Of a DNA stretch of 64,000 nucleotides, positions 39,446 through 47,722 are shown in pieces. Both the position numbers and the translations under genes were made by a program. Positions within the stretch are counted from its first letter, which is position 1. Each line of letters starts with the position of its first letter. Source of the DNA: Pseudomonas wayambapalatensis (GTDB lineage Bacteria; Pseudomonadota; Gammaproteobacteria; Pseudomonadales; Pseudomonadaceae); NCBI GenBank assembly GCA_014268975.2, contig CP077096.1, positions 1,324,501 through 1,388,500 on the forward strand, given 5' to 3'. The notes under the pieces are model-generated. The model was not told the origin of the DNA. It saw nothing but the letters and a program-made list of their open reading frames with translations, and ran no database searches.

Positions 39446-40441
39446 ATGCGAATTCTGGTCACCGGCGCGAGCGGCTTCATTGGCGGGCGCTTTGCGCGTT
39501 TTGCCCTGGAGCAGGGCCTGCAGGTGCGGGTCAACGGCCGCCGTGCCGAAGGCGTGGAGCACCTGGTCAAGCGCGGGGCGCAGTTCATTCCGGGCGACCT
39601 GGGCGACGCCGAGGTGGCGCGCCGTCTGTGCCAGGGCGTCGACGCCGTGGTGCATTGTGCGGGGGCGGTGGGCAACTGGGGGCGTTATCAGGATTTTCAT
39701 CATGGCAACGTGGTGCTCACCGAGAACGTGGTCGAAGGTTGCCTGAAAGAACATGTGCGGCGCCTGGTGCACCTATCGTCGCCGTCGATCTATTTCACTG
39801 GGCGCTCGCGCCTGGACATCCGCGAGGACCAGGTGCCGCGGCGTTTTCACGATCACTATGCGCTGACCAAGCACCTGGCCGAGCAGAAAGTCTTCGGTGC
39901 CCAGGAGTTCGGCCTCGAAGTGCTCGCCCTGCGCCCGCGCTTCGTCACCGGCGCAGGGGATGCGAGCATCTTCCCGCGGCTGATGCGCATGCAGGGCAAG
40001 GGACGTCTGGCGATCATCGGCAACGGCCTGAACAAGGTCGACTTCACCAGTGTGCACAACCTCAACGAGGCGCTGCTCAGCGCCCTGTTCGCCGAAGAGC
40101 AGGCGCTGGGCCAGGCCTACAACATCAGCAACGGCCAGCCTTTGCCACTGTGGGATGTGGTCAACTACGTGATGCGCCAGATGCAGTTGCCCCAGGTCAC
40201 CCGCTACCGCTCCTATCGCCTCGCCTACAGCCTCGCGGCGGTCAACGAGGCAGCCTGCATGCTCTGGCCCGGGCGGCCGCAACCCACCCTGACACGCACC
40301 GCGATGCAGGTGATGAGCAAGGATTTCACCCTCGACATCAGCCGCGCCCGGCATAATCTCGACTACCGCCCCAAGGTCAGCCTGTGGACGGCGCTGGATG
40401 AATTCTGCGGCTGGTGGAAGCACCTGCCGGGCCAACAGTGA
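39446..40441 (+). CDS. NAD-dependent epimerase/dehydratase (extended SDR)
   Basis: A 331-residue extended short-chain dehydrogenase. The Rossmann motif is VTGASGFIGGRFARF, and YALTK (in HDHYALTKHLAEQ) is the YxxxK active site, with serine in VHLSSPSIYF. It resembles the 3-beta-hydroxysteroid dehydrogenase-like group. No substrate can be assigned. GGCGGAG precedes the ATG. It lies 49 bases after argP and before the coiled-coil membrane protein, in an order that matches PAO1 PA4361-PA4360 as I recall. Confidence 0.86.
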   Translation: MRILVTGASGFIGGRFARFALEQGLQVRVNGRRAEGVEHLVKRGAQFIPGDLGDAEVARRLCQGVDAVVHCAGAVGNWGRYQDFHHGNVVLTENVVEGCLKEHVRRLVHLSSPSIYFTGRSRLDIREDQVPRRFHDHYALTKHLAEQKVFGAQEFGLEVLALRPRFVTGAGDASIFPRLMRMQGKGRLAIIGNGLNKVDFTSVHNLNEALLSALFAEEQALGQAYNISNGQPLPLWDVVNYVMRQMQLPQVTRYRSYRLAYSLAAVNEAACMLWPGRPQPTLTRTAMQVMSKDFTLDISRARHNLDYRPKVSLWTALDEFCGWWKHLPGQQ

Positions 40442-40527
40442 ACCTGTCGGGCAGGCGGTGGTCAGCAGTGCGCCATCCCGGCGGTTTATAATATGTCTCT
40501 TTGCTATTAGTGCGGTCGAACCTACCC

Positions 40528-41340
40528 ATGCGCAACGATGCCCACGATGATTTCGATGATGTGCCGGTCCTGAGGGCGGGTACTCCCGATGATGACGAGC
40601 TGCTCCCGGCCCATGTGGCACGTGGTCGGCAGAAAGCCGCGCGGCCGACCAGCAATGGCCCTTTGTGGGCGTTGCTGGTGGCCTCGTTCATCGCCCTGGC
40701 CGGGCTTGGCTGGTGGAGCTTCCAGCAGATTTCGCTGATGGAGCAGCAACTGGTGGCCACTCAGGAGAGCTTTGCCCGCATCAGCGAGGAAGCCGCCGGC
40801 CGCCTGCAGGCGATCAGCGGCAAGGTCGATGCCAGCGAGTCGAACAGCAGCACTGGCAGCGAAGCCCTGAAACTGCAGATTCGCCAGTTGCAGGCCAGCC
40901 TTGCCGAGCAGGGCAAGCAGCAGGAAGGCGTTGCCGGTCAGGCCGGCGATCTGGGCAAGCGCCTGGAACAGGTGCTGGCCGATACCCGCGAGCAGCAGAA
41001 GGCAGTGACCGAGCTACAGACCCAGTTGCAGGCGCAGCTCAAGGCGGTGAACACCGAGCTTGCGGCACTCAAGTCGGGCCAGGTCGATGGCGGCAAGCTC
41101 GATGGCCAGCTCAAGAGCCTGAGCAGCGAGGTGGCAGCGGTGAAGAAGCAAGGCGCTGCGCTCGAGAGCCTGGAGCAGGATGTGCTGGTGCTCAAGAGCC
41201 AGGCGGACAATCGCCCGGCAACTGCCAGTGGTGCCTCGGTGCAGGAGTTCGATGCTTTCCGTGGCCAGACCACGCGCAGCCTCAACACCCTGCAGAGCCA
41301 GATCCAGAACCTGCAGCAGCAGATCAACGCGCGGCCGTGA
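40528..41340 (+). CDS. Single-span membrane protein with long coiled coil
   Basis: A 270-residue protein. An acidic N-terminus (MRNDAHDDFDDVP) precedes one membrane segment near residues 45-66 (GPLWALLVASFIALAGLGWW). The remaining 200 residues are Gln/Glu/Leu-rich heptads, predicted periplasmic coiled coil (LEQVLADTREQQ, LQTQLQAQLKAVNTELAAL). Relatives are often annotated as ATPases or SMC-like only because of the coiled coil; no nucleotide motif is visible. The ATG at 40528 is chosen because the protein starts here in relatives. Confidence 0.8.
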   Translation: MRNDAHDDFDDVPVLRAGTPDDDELLPAHVARGRQKAARPTSNGPLWALLVASFIALAGLGWWSFQQISLMEQQLVATQESFARISEEAAGRLQAISGKVDASESNSSTGSEALKLQIRQLQASLAEQGKQQEGVAGQAGDLGKRLEQVLADTREQQKAVTELQTQLQAQLKAVNTELAALKSGQVDGGKLDGQLKSLSSEVAAVKKQGAALESLEQDVLVLKSQADNRPATASGASVQEFDAFRGQTTRSLNTLQSQIQNLQQQINARP

Positions 41341-41352
41341 AAATGTAGCGTT

Positions 41353-42546
41353 TCAGCGCGGGTTGCAACCTTTGCGCAGATAGTCTTCCAGCGGCAGGTT
41401 CGGTCGGAACGGCTCGAGGTTCCATTCGGGCTTGTCGTGGGCGATACGCATGTGGCAGACCATCTGTTGGGTCATGCCACCCTTGTCATTATTCACCCAG
41501 CGTTGGTCTGCGCTGAATTTGTCGCGCATTTCCCGGTCAGCCGCGATTTCCGCCTCTTCTGACGGGTTCGCTTTCACCGCCCTAGCGCAATCGGTCGGCA
41601 CCAGTCCCAGCGCCCACTCCTTTTTACCCGGGTTGACGTCGCTGCGCTCGAACCAGTGGCCGGATACGAAGTAACGCTCACAGATCACGTCGCCCAGCTT
41701 TGCCTGGGAAGCTTCGACATAGTTGAAAAGAGCATCGCGATCTGCTTCTGGCAGTGTCAGTGTGATGATCGGGACGAAGGTTCCGGTTGCCTTGTAGAAC
41801 TGACGTTGATCTTGCTGTGCCTTGAGCAGCCCCTGTGGACTGTCGTGCAGGTAGAAAAACGCCTGGATCGGCAGGTGAGCAGTGGGAATTCCCTCCCAGG
41901 TCTTGCCCCGCAGTTCGTTGTTCTGCTCGCCTGGCAGAAGCCCTGTGGCCTCTACACCAGCATTGAAGCCGTTCACGGCGACCAGGCCCATCCCGTTAGC
42001 TACCGAGAAACCGCACTGCTTGGCGGGATCATTGCCATAGTTGGCAAGCCATCCCTTGGCTGTGGTGATGTCTTGCAGATGGCAGGCGCGGCTGCTTGCG
42101 CCTCCCTCCTGTGATTCCCCGCAACCGTGGTCTGAACGCGTCCGTCGTCCACCGTCGACTGGAAAGAAGCACAGTAGCTGCAGCGTCCGACTTTCTTTCG
42201 GTTGTTGTTCTGCCGGGTAAATGATGTAGCCGTTGGTGTCGTTCAAGGCCAGATGGCTGAAGGTGGCATCTTTTGCCAGATACGTGTAGGCCGTACCGCC
42301 ATTCTCGCGCTCCTCTGGTGTCGGATCCCAGCTGTTCTCATGATTCATGTGGGTCGTGCCCTTGAGTATCACGCCTGCGCACAGGAAGCGGGGTTTGTTG
42401 GTGCTGCCACAGTTCGGGGGGCTCTGCAGGTAGCGGACACTCAGGGCATGTGCCGTTTCCGGTCCTGGCGCCGCCAGTGCTGAGTGATTGAGAACCAGAC
42501 TGGCTGCAAGCAGGCTCAGCCTAAATAGGATGGGAGGCAGGTACAT
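41353..42546 (-). CDS. Secreted HvnA-like protein with DUF2599-like C-terminus
   Basis: A 397-residue predicted secreted protein. Residues 1-25 form a signal peptide (MYLPPILFRLSLLAASLVLN then HSALA). Residues about 32-270 match the C-terminal domain of the divergent gene at 43068 and look like the Pseudomonas 'halovibrin HvnA' family: PNCG, FLCAGVILKGT, TAYTYLAKD, LLCFFP, GCGES, ITTAKGW, KQCGFS, QAFFYL, VPIITLTL. Six Cys of this domain align between the two proteins. The last 125 residues (GMTQQMVCHMRIA, PEWNLEPFRP, LRKGCNPR) resemble DUF2599. GGAG precedes the ATG at 42546. GC is visibly lower than in the neighbours. Toxin or effector activity is only a guess. Confidence 0.75.
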   Translation of the reverse strand: MYLPPILFRLSLLAASLVLNHSALAAPGPETAHALSVRYLQSPPNCGSTNKPRFLCAGVILKGTTHMNHENSWDPTPEERENGGTAYTYLAKDATFSHLALNDTNGYIIYPAEQQPKESRTLQLLCFFPVDGGRRTRSDHGCGESQEGGASSRACHLQDITTAKGWLANYGNDPAKQCGFSVANGMGLVAVNGFNAGVEATGLLPGEQNNELRGKTWEGIPTAHLPIQAFFYLHDSPQGLLKAQQDQRQFYKATGTFVPIITLTLPEADRDALFNYVEASQAKLGDVICERYFVSGHWFERSDVNPGKKEWALGLVPTDCARAVKANPSEEAEIAADREMRDKFSADQRWVNNDKGGMTQQMVCHMRIAHDKPEWNLEPFRPNLPLEDYLRKGCNPR

Positions 42547-43002
42547 GGCAGCTCCATTGCAGGGTTGATGACGCTGTCCGCGCGATTTCGCTATGACAAA
42601 CACTTGCTGTTTCATCGACCTTAGGCAAATACGTATATCTGAGCAACTGGTAAAAATGATAGTGGCGTGCGGGCACCTGTTAATTTTGTCAGGTGTGCAG
42701 TCTTCAAGTTGTTGCTAGATTGTCATTGCAACTTCGCACTCCGGGTCAGGCGTCAAGCGAGATACGGTTTCACCGTTTTTATTGTTATTGCCAGTTTCGC
42801 TCGCGTTGGGAGTAGCAGGCCAAATTTCATCTCTTGTAAAACACTGAAGTTGCTCAGTTGTATCCTGGCAACAGCATTCACTGTGCGACAGCGGCCGGGT
42901 CATCGTTTCGTCGGTGCCTCTAACTGGATTCGAAGTAACTCCAATTTTCGAGCACTCTGGAGCCTCGGCGGGGCCGCGTTTTCTTAAATTTTGGGGGATT
43001 TC
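42547..43002. other. AT-rich divergent intergenic region of the HvnA-like island
   Basis: About 455 bases with clearly lower GC than the flanks and no supported gene. It must hold divergent promoters for the two HvnA-like genes. Open frames on both strands here have no ribosome binding sites, no family resemblance and mutual overlap, so I do not call them. The AT richness makes it a plausible binding site for the MvaT/TurA-type silencer; that is inference. Confidence 0.55.
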
Positions 43003-43071
43003 ATGAAGGGGTCCAAACACGGGAAAGGTGCGTTCACCTACAACCCGGCAGATCAAGGAGTGACACCATGA
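43003..43071 (+). CDS. 22-codon ORF upstream of and overlapping the Ig-HvnA lipoprotein gene
   Basis: ATG at 43003 opens a 22-codon frame (MKGSKHGKGAF and TYNPADQGVTP) that stops at a TGA overlapping the next start as ATGA. A GGGGGA site lies 4-9 bases before the ATG. The next gene has its own AAGGAG. The arrangement suggests a leader peptide or translational coupling. The peptide is hydrophilic and has no signal. It could be chance, so confidence is moderate to low. Confidence 0.4.
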   Translation: MKGSKHGKGAFTYNPADQGVTP

Positions 43072-44912
43072 AAGCTCTGGCATGGATAGCCGTAGTCGGC
43101 TCGCTACAGTTAGCGCTGGTTGCCTGTGTCCCCAACGGCAAAGAAACCGCAGTACCTGAGCAGGCCGTGCGTGCGGGCTTCGATGTACCCGCACCGGTGC
43201 TGGTCGAAGCGCGTGACAGGCAGATCGGCCTCGATAGCTTCAAAGATGAGCTCAGTGTGCATGTGGACTACCCGGCGATGGCTGCAGGGCATACCGTCGG
43301 GTTGCGCTGGCAAGGCAAGAAATCCAAGTATTTGCCGGTTCAGACCGTCAAGCAGGCAGGGCCTCTGGTGTTCAAGGTGCCCAGGGAACTGGTCGAGGAA
43401 GTTGTCGGTGGTACTGCGCGACTGACCTCCAGTGTCGGGGTAAATGGCTCGAACTTGATCATTTCCGACCCACTCGTTGTAACGGTGGTGAAGTCGTTGC
43501 CGTTCGACATTCCTGCACCGAAGCTGCTCGGCATCGACAAGAACGGCGATTATCGTCCAGGCAGCGATGTCACGACGGTTGAAGTTGACTATCCCGGCAT
43601 GAAAGTGGGTGACATGGTCGGACTTCGATGGAAAGGCCGCAAAACCCGCGATCTGTCGCTCAAGGAGGTCAAGAAAGTTGCGCCGGTGTCATTCGAGGCA
43701 CCGTTCGATACGGTCAGCCTCTTTACTGGAAGTGCGGTGATCATCTCCGCCAGTGTGGGTGGAGACGGAAATCCGTTGCGTATTTCCCAGGCGCTCAGTG
43801 CGCGAATACTGGAACGGATGATGATTGAGGCGCCCACAGCCGAGCAAGCCTCGAAGGGTGAACTCGACCTCAATCTGATCATGGGCAGCACGACGATCAA
43901 GGTGGATGGCCAGCAGTTGCGCAAGGGCGATACCGTCGGAATGCGCTGGCAAGGAGGGGCGCGTCTGGACCTGCCCACGCAACGATTCGGCGGTACGGGA
44001 GATATCCGCTTCCAGATCGCCAAGGACGATGTGGCCAAGGACCTGGGCAAGACCGTGAGGCTCACTGCGAGCCTGGGGCGTGGCGGCAATCCGCTGGTGA
44101 TTTCCGAGCCGCTGGAGTTGAAGATCGTCAAGTCCGCACTTGCTCCCGGGGAGGTCGTCGCAGCACGCTTGAACGAGCGCTACCGCAAGGTACCTGCTGC
44201 CTGTGCCGGCAATACCCCGGCGTACTACTGCAGCGGTGTGCTGGCGCGGGGCACGTACAACGAGAATTTCGATCCTTGGAACCCGAGTCCGAACGCGGTG
44301 AAGCTGGGGGGCGTGTCGTTCACATACCTGCGCATGGACTCCCATGTCACCAGCCTCGCCATAAGCAGCGGCTTCATCTTCAGCGACCAGGAAACTGCCA
44401 TCGCTCAGAACAAGGCCCAGGAGCTGCTCTGTATCTATCCCCATAACGCAGGCACTTCGAGTAATTACAAGCAGAACGGTTGTGGATCCCGACAGGGGCT
44501 TCTGGCTGCCGATCTGAGCTCCTGTGCTGCAAAAGGGATTACCACGGCAGCGCAGTGGATCACACATGCCTCTGGTATCGCCAACAGCACCTTGCAATGT
44601 TCGCTGAGCACACAGGTACCCTCGCAGTTCCTGGCCGCGTTGGAGGCGAAGGGCACACCGCTGAGAATTTCGAGTCCCTGGAACGAGATTCTCGTGCGGA
44701 CCTGGGCGCAGAATATCGGTGAGAAACTGCCTCTCGAGGCTTTCTTCTACTTTGCCAATGTGGCCGGAGCGGACGCGAGCGCCAAGACATACCAGACAAA
44801 ATTCAAAGCTCGCACCAATCTTTGGGTTCCGGTGATCAGGCTGGATCAGACCCAGTATGGCAAGGGCAATCCCTTCGAATACCGGGCTGTGGATCAGGCG
44901 GTGCAGCCATGA
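43068..44912 (+). CDS. Predicted lipoprotein: three Ig-like repeats plus HvnA-like domain
   Basis: A 614-residue exported protein. A signal peptide ends in lipobox LVAC (Cys20). Three tandem repeats of about 105 residues (40-143, 144-249, 250-357) look like beta-sandwich Ig-like modules; each contains G-x-x-VG(L/M)RW-(Q/K)-G and later SVG/SLG-x-x-GNPL-x-IS. Residues about 363-614 share the six-Cys HvnA-like domain with the divergent gene (YYCSGVLARGTY, FTYLRMDS, LLCIYP, NGCGSR, ITTAAQW, LEAFFYF, WVPVIRL). AAGGAG precedes the ATG. No transmembrane segments follow. A surface-anchored toxin, adhesin or enzyme is possible; nothing in the sequence decides it. Confidence 0.78.
   Translation: MKALAWIAVVGSLQLALVACVPNGKETAVPEQAVRAGFDVPAPVLVEARDRQIGLDSFKDELSVHVDYPAMAAGHTVGLRWQGKKSKYLPVQTVKQAGPLVFKVPRELVEEVVGGTARLTSSVGVNGSNLIISDPLVVTVVKSLPFDIPAPKLLGIDKNGDYRPGSDVTTVEVDYPGMKVGDMVGLRWKGRKTRDLSLKEVKKVAPVSFEAPFDTVSLFTGSAVIISASVGGDGNPLRISQALSARILERMMIEAPTAEQASKGELDLNLIMGSTTIKVDGQQLRKGDTVGMRWQGGARLDLPTQRFGGTGDIRFQIAKDDVAKDLGKTVRLTASLGRGGNPLVISEPLELKIVKSALAPGEVVAARLNERYRKVPAACAGNTPAYYCSGVLARGTYNENFDPWNPSPNAVKLGGVSFTYLRMDSHVTSLAISSGFIFSDQETAIAQNKAQELLCIYPHNAGTSSNYKQNGCGSRQGLLAADLSSCAAKGITTAAQWITHASGIANSTLQCSLSTQVPSQFLAALEAKGTPLRISSPWNEILVRTWAQNIGEKLPLEAFFYFANVAGADASAKTYQTKFKARTNLWVPVIRLDQTQYGKGNPFEYRAVDQAVQP
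43185..44138 (+). repeat. Three tandem Ig-like repeats within the lipoprotein
   Basis: Repeat units cover residues 40-143, 144-249 and 250-357 of the 614-residue protein. The marker VGLRWQGK (residue 77), VGLRWKGR (184) and VGMRWQGG (290) recurs every 106-107 residues. A second marker recurs as NLIISDPL, PLRISQAL and PLVISEPL. The repeats have diverged at DNA level, so the duplication is old. Confidence 0.8.
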
Positions 44913-45000
44913 AGGCCCATGGCAGGTGGCGGATGAGTCACGCAGAGTAAACCGCTTCGGCATTATTGCCTGTGGGTTCTGGCCACTAAGCGGACACCAG

Positions 45001-45031
45001 CAGAGGATGAGCGGGTGCAGCTCATCCTCTG
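45001..45031. terminator. Hairpin between the lipoprotein gene and xenB
   Basis: Perfect 12-bp arms cagaggatgagc / gctcatcctctg flank a gggtgca loop between two convergent genes. There is no T tract, so its action as terminator is inferred. Confidence 0.7.
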
Positions 45032-45038
45032 CCCTGCA

Positions 45039-46088
45039 TCACAGGCGTGGGTAGTCGATGTAACCCACAGGGCCCTTGCCGTAGAAGGTTTCAGGGTGCG
45101 GCTCGTTCAGCGGCGCATCGGCGGCCAGACGCGCCGGCAGGTCGGGGTTGGCGATGAACGGGATGCCGAAGGCCACGGCATCGGCCTTGCCGCTGGCCAG
45201 TGCCGCGTTGGCGGTGGCCTTGGTGAAGCGTTCGTTGACGATGTAGGGGCCGCCGAACGCCTCTTTGATCAGCGGGCCGATGCTGTCGTCGGCTTCTTTT
45301 TCCCGCGAGCAGATGAAGGCGATGCCACGCTTGCCCAGTTCACGGGCAACGTAGGTGAAGGTCTCGGCGCGGTCGGCATCGCCCATGTCGTGGGCATCGG
45401 CCCGTGGTGCCAGGTGCACGCCGACGCGCTTGGGGCCCCAGACGTCGACCACCGCGTCGGTCACTTCCAGCAGCAGGCGGGCACGGTTTTCTAGCGAGCC
45501 GCCGTATTGGTCGGTGCGCTGGTTGGTGCTGCTCTGCAGGAACTGGTCGAGCAGGTAACCATTGGCGCCATGGATTTCCACGCCATCGAAACCAGCAGCC
45601 TTGGCGTTCTCGGCACCGGTCCGGTAAGCCTCGACGAGGTCGGCGATTTCTTCGGTTTCCAGCGCGCGGGGTGTCGGGTAGTCGCTCAGCGGGCGCACCA
45701 GGCTGACGTGGCCTTTGGGCTGGATTGCGCTTGGCGCCACCGGCAGCTCACCGTTGAGGTACGACGGGTGGGAGATGCGCCCGACGTGCCACAGTTGCAG
45801 GAAGATGCGCCCGCCAGCGCCATGCACGGCTTGGGTCACGTTGTGCCAGCCGCGGACCTGGTCGTTGGACCAGATGCCGGGGGTGTCGGGATAGCCGACG
45901 CCCATCGGTGTGACCGAGGTGGCTTCAGTCAGGATCAGGCCAGCGCTGGCGCGCTGCACGTAGTACTCGGCCATCAGTGCGTTGGGCACGCGGCCCTCGT
46001 CGGCGCGGCAACGGGTCAGCGGGGCCATGATGATGCGGTTGGGCAGCTCGAGGTCGCCCAGGGTGATCGGATCGAAAAGCGTGGTCAT
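45039..46088 (-). CDS. xenB: Alkene reductase XenB (Old Yellow Enzyme family)
   Basis: A 349-residue FMN flavoprotein of the Old Yellow Enzyme family. It reduces activated alkenes and nitro compounds with NADPH. Markers are MTTLFDPITLGDLELPNR at the start, MAPLTRCRA, LQLWHVGR, EIHGANGYLLDQFLQ (substrate-binding His and Asn), and YGGSLENRAR. The ATG at 46088 gives the family N-terminus; the upstream extension is not supported. It is the last gene of an arsR-MFS-xenB operon, 19 bases after the MFS stop. Confidence 0.93.
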   Translation of the reverse strand: MTTLFDPITLGDLELPNRIIMAPLTRCRADEGRVPNALMAEYYVQRASAGLILTEATSVTPMGVGYPDTPGIWSNDQVRGWHNVTQAVHGAGGRIFLQLWHVGRISHPSYLNGELPVAPSAIQPKGHVSLVRPLSDYPTPRALETEEIADLVEAYRTGAENAKAAGFDGVEIHGANGYLLDQFLQSSTNQRTDQYGGSLENRARLLLEVTDAVVDVWGPKRVGVHLAPRADAHDMGDADRAETFTYVARELGKRGIAFICSREKEADDSIGPLIKEAFGGPYIVNERFTKATANAALASGKADAVAFGIPFIANPDLPARLAADAPLNEPHPETFYGKGPVGYIDYPRL

Positions 46089-46107
46089 GTCGAAAGCCTC
46101 GCGTAGG

Positions 46108-47280
46108 TCAGTTGGATGCAGCGGCCAGCTCGGCATCGTTGTCGCCGCGCTGGTTGAAAGTGATCAGGGTGACGATCAGCGCCAGGACAGCCAGGGCGCC
46201 TGCGGCCAGCGGTACGCTGGTCAGGCCCAGGCCGTGGGCGATGACGCTGCCGCCAACCCAGGCGCCCAGGGCGTTGCCCAGGTTGAAGGCGCCGATGTTC
46301 AGGGTCGAGACCAGGTTCGGCGCATCCTTGCCGTAGGTGACCACGTTGACCTGCAGCGCTGGAACGGCGGCGAAGGCGGCGGTGGCCCAGAGGAACAGGG
46401 TGATTTCGGCGGGCACCAGCGCGTTGCTGGTCCAGCTGAACAGGGTGGAGACCACTGCCATGGTGGCGAACACACCCACCAGGGTGGCCGCGAGGCGGCG
46501 ATCGGCGAGCTTGCCTCCTATGATGTTACCCAGCGTCAGGCCCAGGCCGATCAGGACCAGGGTCCAGGTCACGCCGCGTGGCGATACGCCGGTCACATCA
46601 CCGAGCAGTGGCGCAACGTAGGTGAACAGGGCGAACACCGAGGCCGAGAACAGCACGGTCATGCTCAGCGACAACCAGATCCGGGCGCCCTTGAGGGAGG
46701 CGAGTTCAGCGCGCATGTCGACCTTTTCGGCATCCTGCTGCAGCGGCAGGAAGCGGATCAGGCCGATCAATGCGATCACGCCGATGCCGGTCACGGCCCA
46801 GAAGGTCGAGCGCCAGCCGGCGACCTGGCCCAGGGCAGTGCCCAGTGGCACACCCAGCACGTTGGCCAGGGTCAGACCTGTGAACATCAGCGCTACGGCC
46901 GAGGCGCGGCGGTTGGCTGGCACCAGACTGGCCGCCACCACCGAGCCGATACCGAAGAAGGCACCGTGGCACAGGGCGGTGACCACGCGGGCGAACATCA
47001 GCAGGTTGTAGTCGCTGGCCACTGCACACAGCAGGTTGCCGACGATGAACACGCCCATCAGCACCACCAGCGCAGCCTTGCGTGGCAGGCGGGCGGTGGC
47101 CAGGGCCATGAACGGCGCGCCGATCGCCACGCCCAGGGCGTAGCCGGTCACCAGCCATCCGGCTCCGGGAATGCTCACACCCAGGTCGCGCGCCACATCG
47201 GGCAGCAGGCCCATGATGACGAACTCGGTGGTGCCGATGGCAAAGGCGCTCAGCGCCAGGATCAACAGTGAAAGGGGCAT
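46108..47280 (-). CDS. MFS efflux transporter (AraJ-like)
   Basis: A 390-residue 12-TM transporter of the DHA1 arabinose/purine-type group. The start MPLSLLILALSAFAIGTTEF with VIMGLLPDVA is the AraJ/YdhP signature. Motif A is degenerate (ALATARLPRKAALV). It is co-transcribed with arsR (13 bases) and xenB (19 bases), which suggests export of a toxic compound also handled by XenB. The substrate is unknown. Confidence 0.85.
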   Translation of the reverse strand: MPLSLLILALSAFAIGTTEFVIMGLLPDVARDLGVSIPGAGWLVTGYALGVAIGAPFMALATARLPRKAALVVLMGVFIVGNLLCAVASDYNLLMFARVVTALCHGAFFGIGSVVAASLVPANRRASAVALMFTGLTLANVLGVPLGTALGQVAGWRSTFWAVTGIGVIALIGLIRFLPLQQDAEKVDMRAELASLKGARIWLSLSMTVLFSASVFALFTYVAPLLGDVTGVSPRGVTWTLVLIGLGLTLGNIIGGKLADRRLAATLVGVFATMAVVSTLFSWTSNALVPAEITLFLWATAAFAAVPALQVNVVTYGKDAPNLVSTLNIGAFNLGNALGAWVGGSVIAHGLGLTSVPLAAGALAVLALIVTLITFNQRGDNDAELAAASN

Positions 47281-47293
47281 TGCAAGGTCCTTG

Positions 47294-47596
47294 TCAGAGC
47301 TCTTGGCTCATCTGCTCGAGGAAGGCCTGGATGGTGTCCTCGTTGCGCTTGAAGAAATGCCACTGCCCGACCTTCTGGCTGCTGATCAGGCCTGCGCGCT
47401 GCAAGGTGGCCAGGTGGGCAGATACGGTCGACTGCGACAGGCCGCAGCGTTGATCGATCTGCCCGGCACAGACGCCGAATTCGGTGCTGTGGTGCTGGTC
47501 GGGGAATTGCGCCGCAGGGTCCTTCAGCCAGTTGAGGATGTCTCGGCGGACCGGATGGGCCAGGGCTTTTATTATTTCGTCGAGGTCGAGAGGCAT
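47294..47596 (-). CDS. ArsR-family transcriptional regulator
   Basis: A 100-residue winged helix repressor. The helix-turn-helix is GLSQSTVSAHLATLQRAGL, followed by the wing QKVGQWHFFKRNED. The metal motif ELCVCDL of classic ArsR is missing. Two cysteines remain (Cys43 and Cys51, flanking the start of the recognition region), which could sense electrophiles or oxidants; this is inference from the xenB context. It heads the arsR-MFS-xenB operon and probably binds the TATWTCGC repeats just upstream. Confidence 0.87.
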   Translation of the reverse strand: MPLDLDEIIKALAHPVRRDILNWLKDPAAQFPDQHHSTEFGVCAGQIDQRCGLSQSTVSAHLATLQRAGLISSQKVGQWHFFKRNEDTIQAFLEQMSQEL

Positions 47597-47619
47597 GGTT
47601 GGGCTCGTGGTGTGTAGCG

Positions 47620-47722
47620 GTATATCGCGATGGGGCGAAATATAAATCGGTATTTCGCGATATACAAATATGAAGAGGTTCTGAGCTCAGCCGAAATCGC
47701 TATATCGCGTTATAACGATATA
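47620..47722. promoter_or_regulatory. Cluster of TATWTCGC half-sites between arsR and acpH
   Basis: Six copies of TAT(A/T)TCGC or its complement lie within 103 bases: tatatcgcg (47621), gcgaaata (47635), tatttcgcg (47651), cgcgatata (47656), tatatcgcg (47701) and cgatata (47717). They form palindromes: gcgaaata / tatttcgc with an 8-base spacer, gtatttcgcgatatac, and tatatcg / cgatata. This is the likely operator for the ArsR-family repressor and may also affect acpH. Confidence 0.75.

Noticed and set aside
42667..43194. Overlapping short frames on both strands in the AT-rich gap of the HvnA-like island
   Set aside because: No ribosome binding sites, no recognisable domains, and they overlap each other and the start of the lipoprotein gene.
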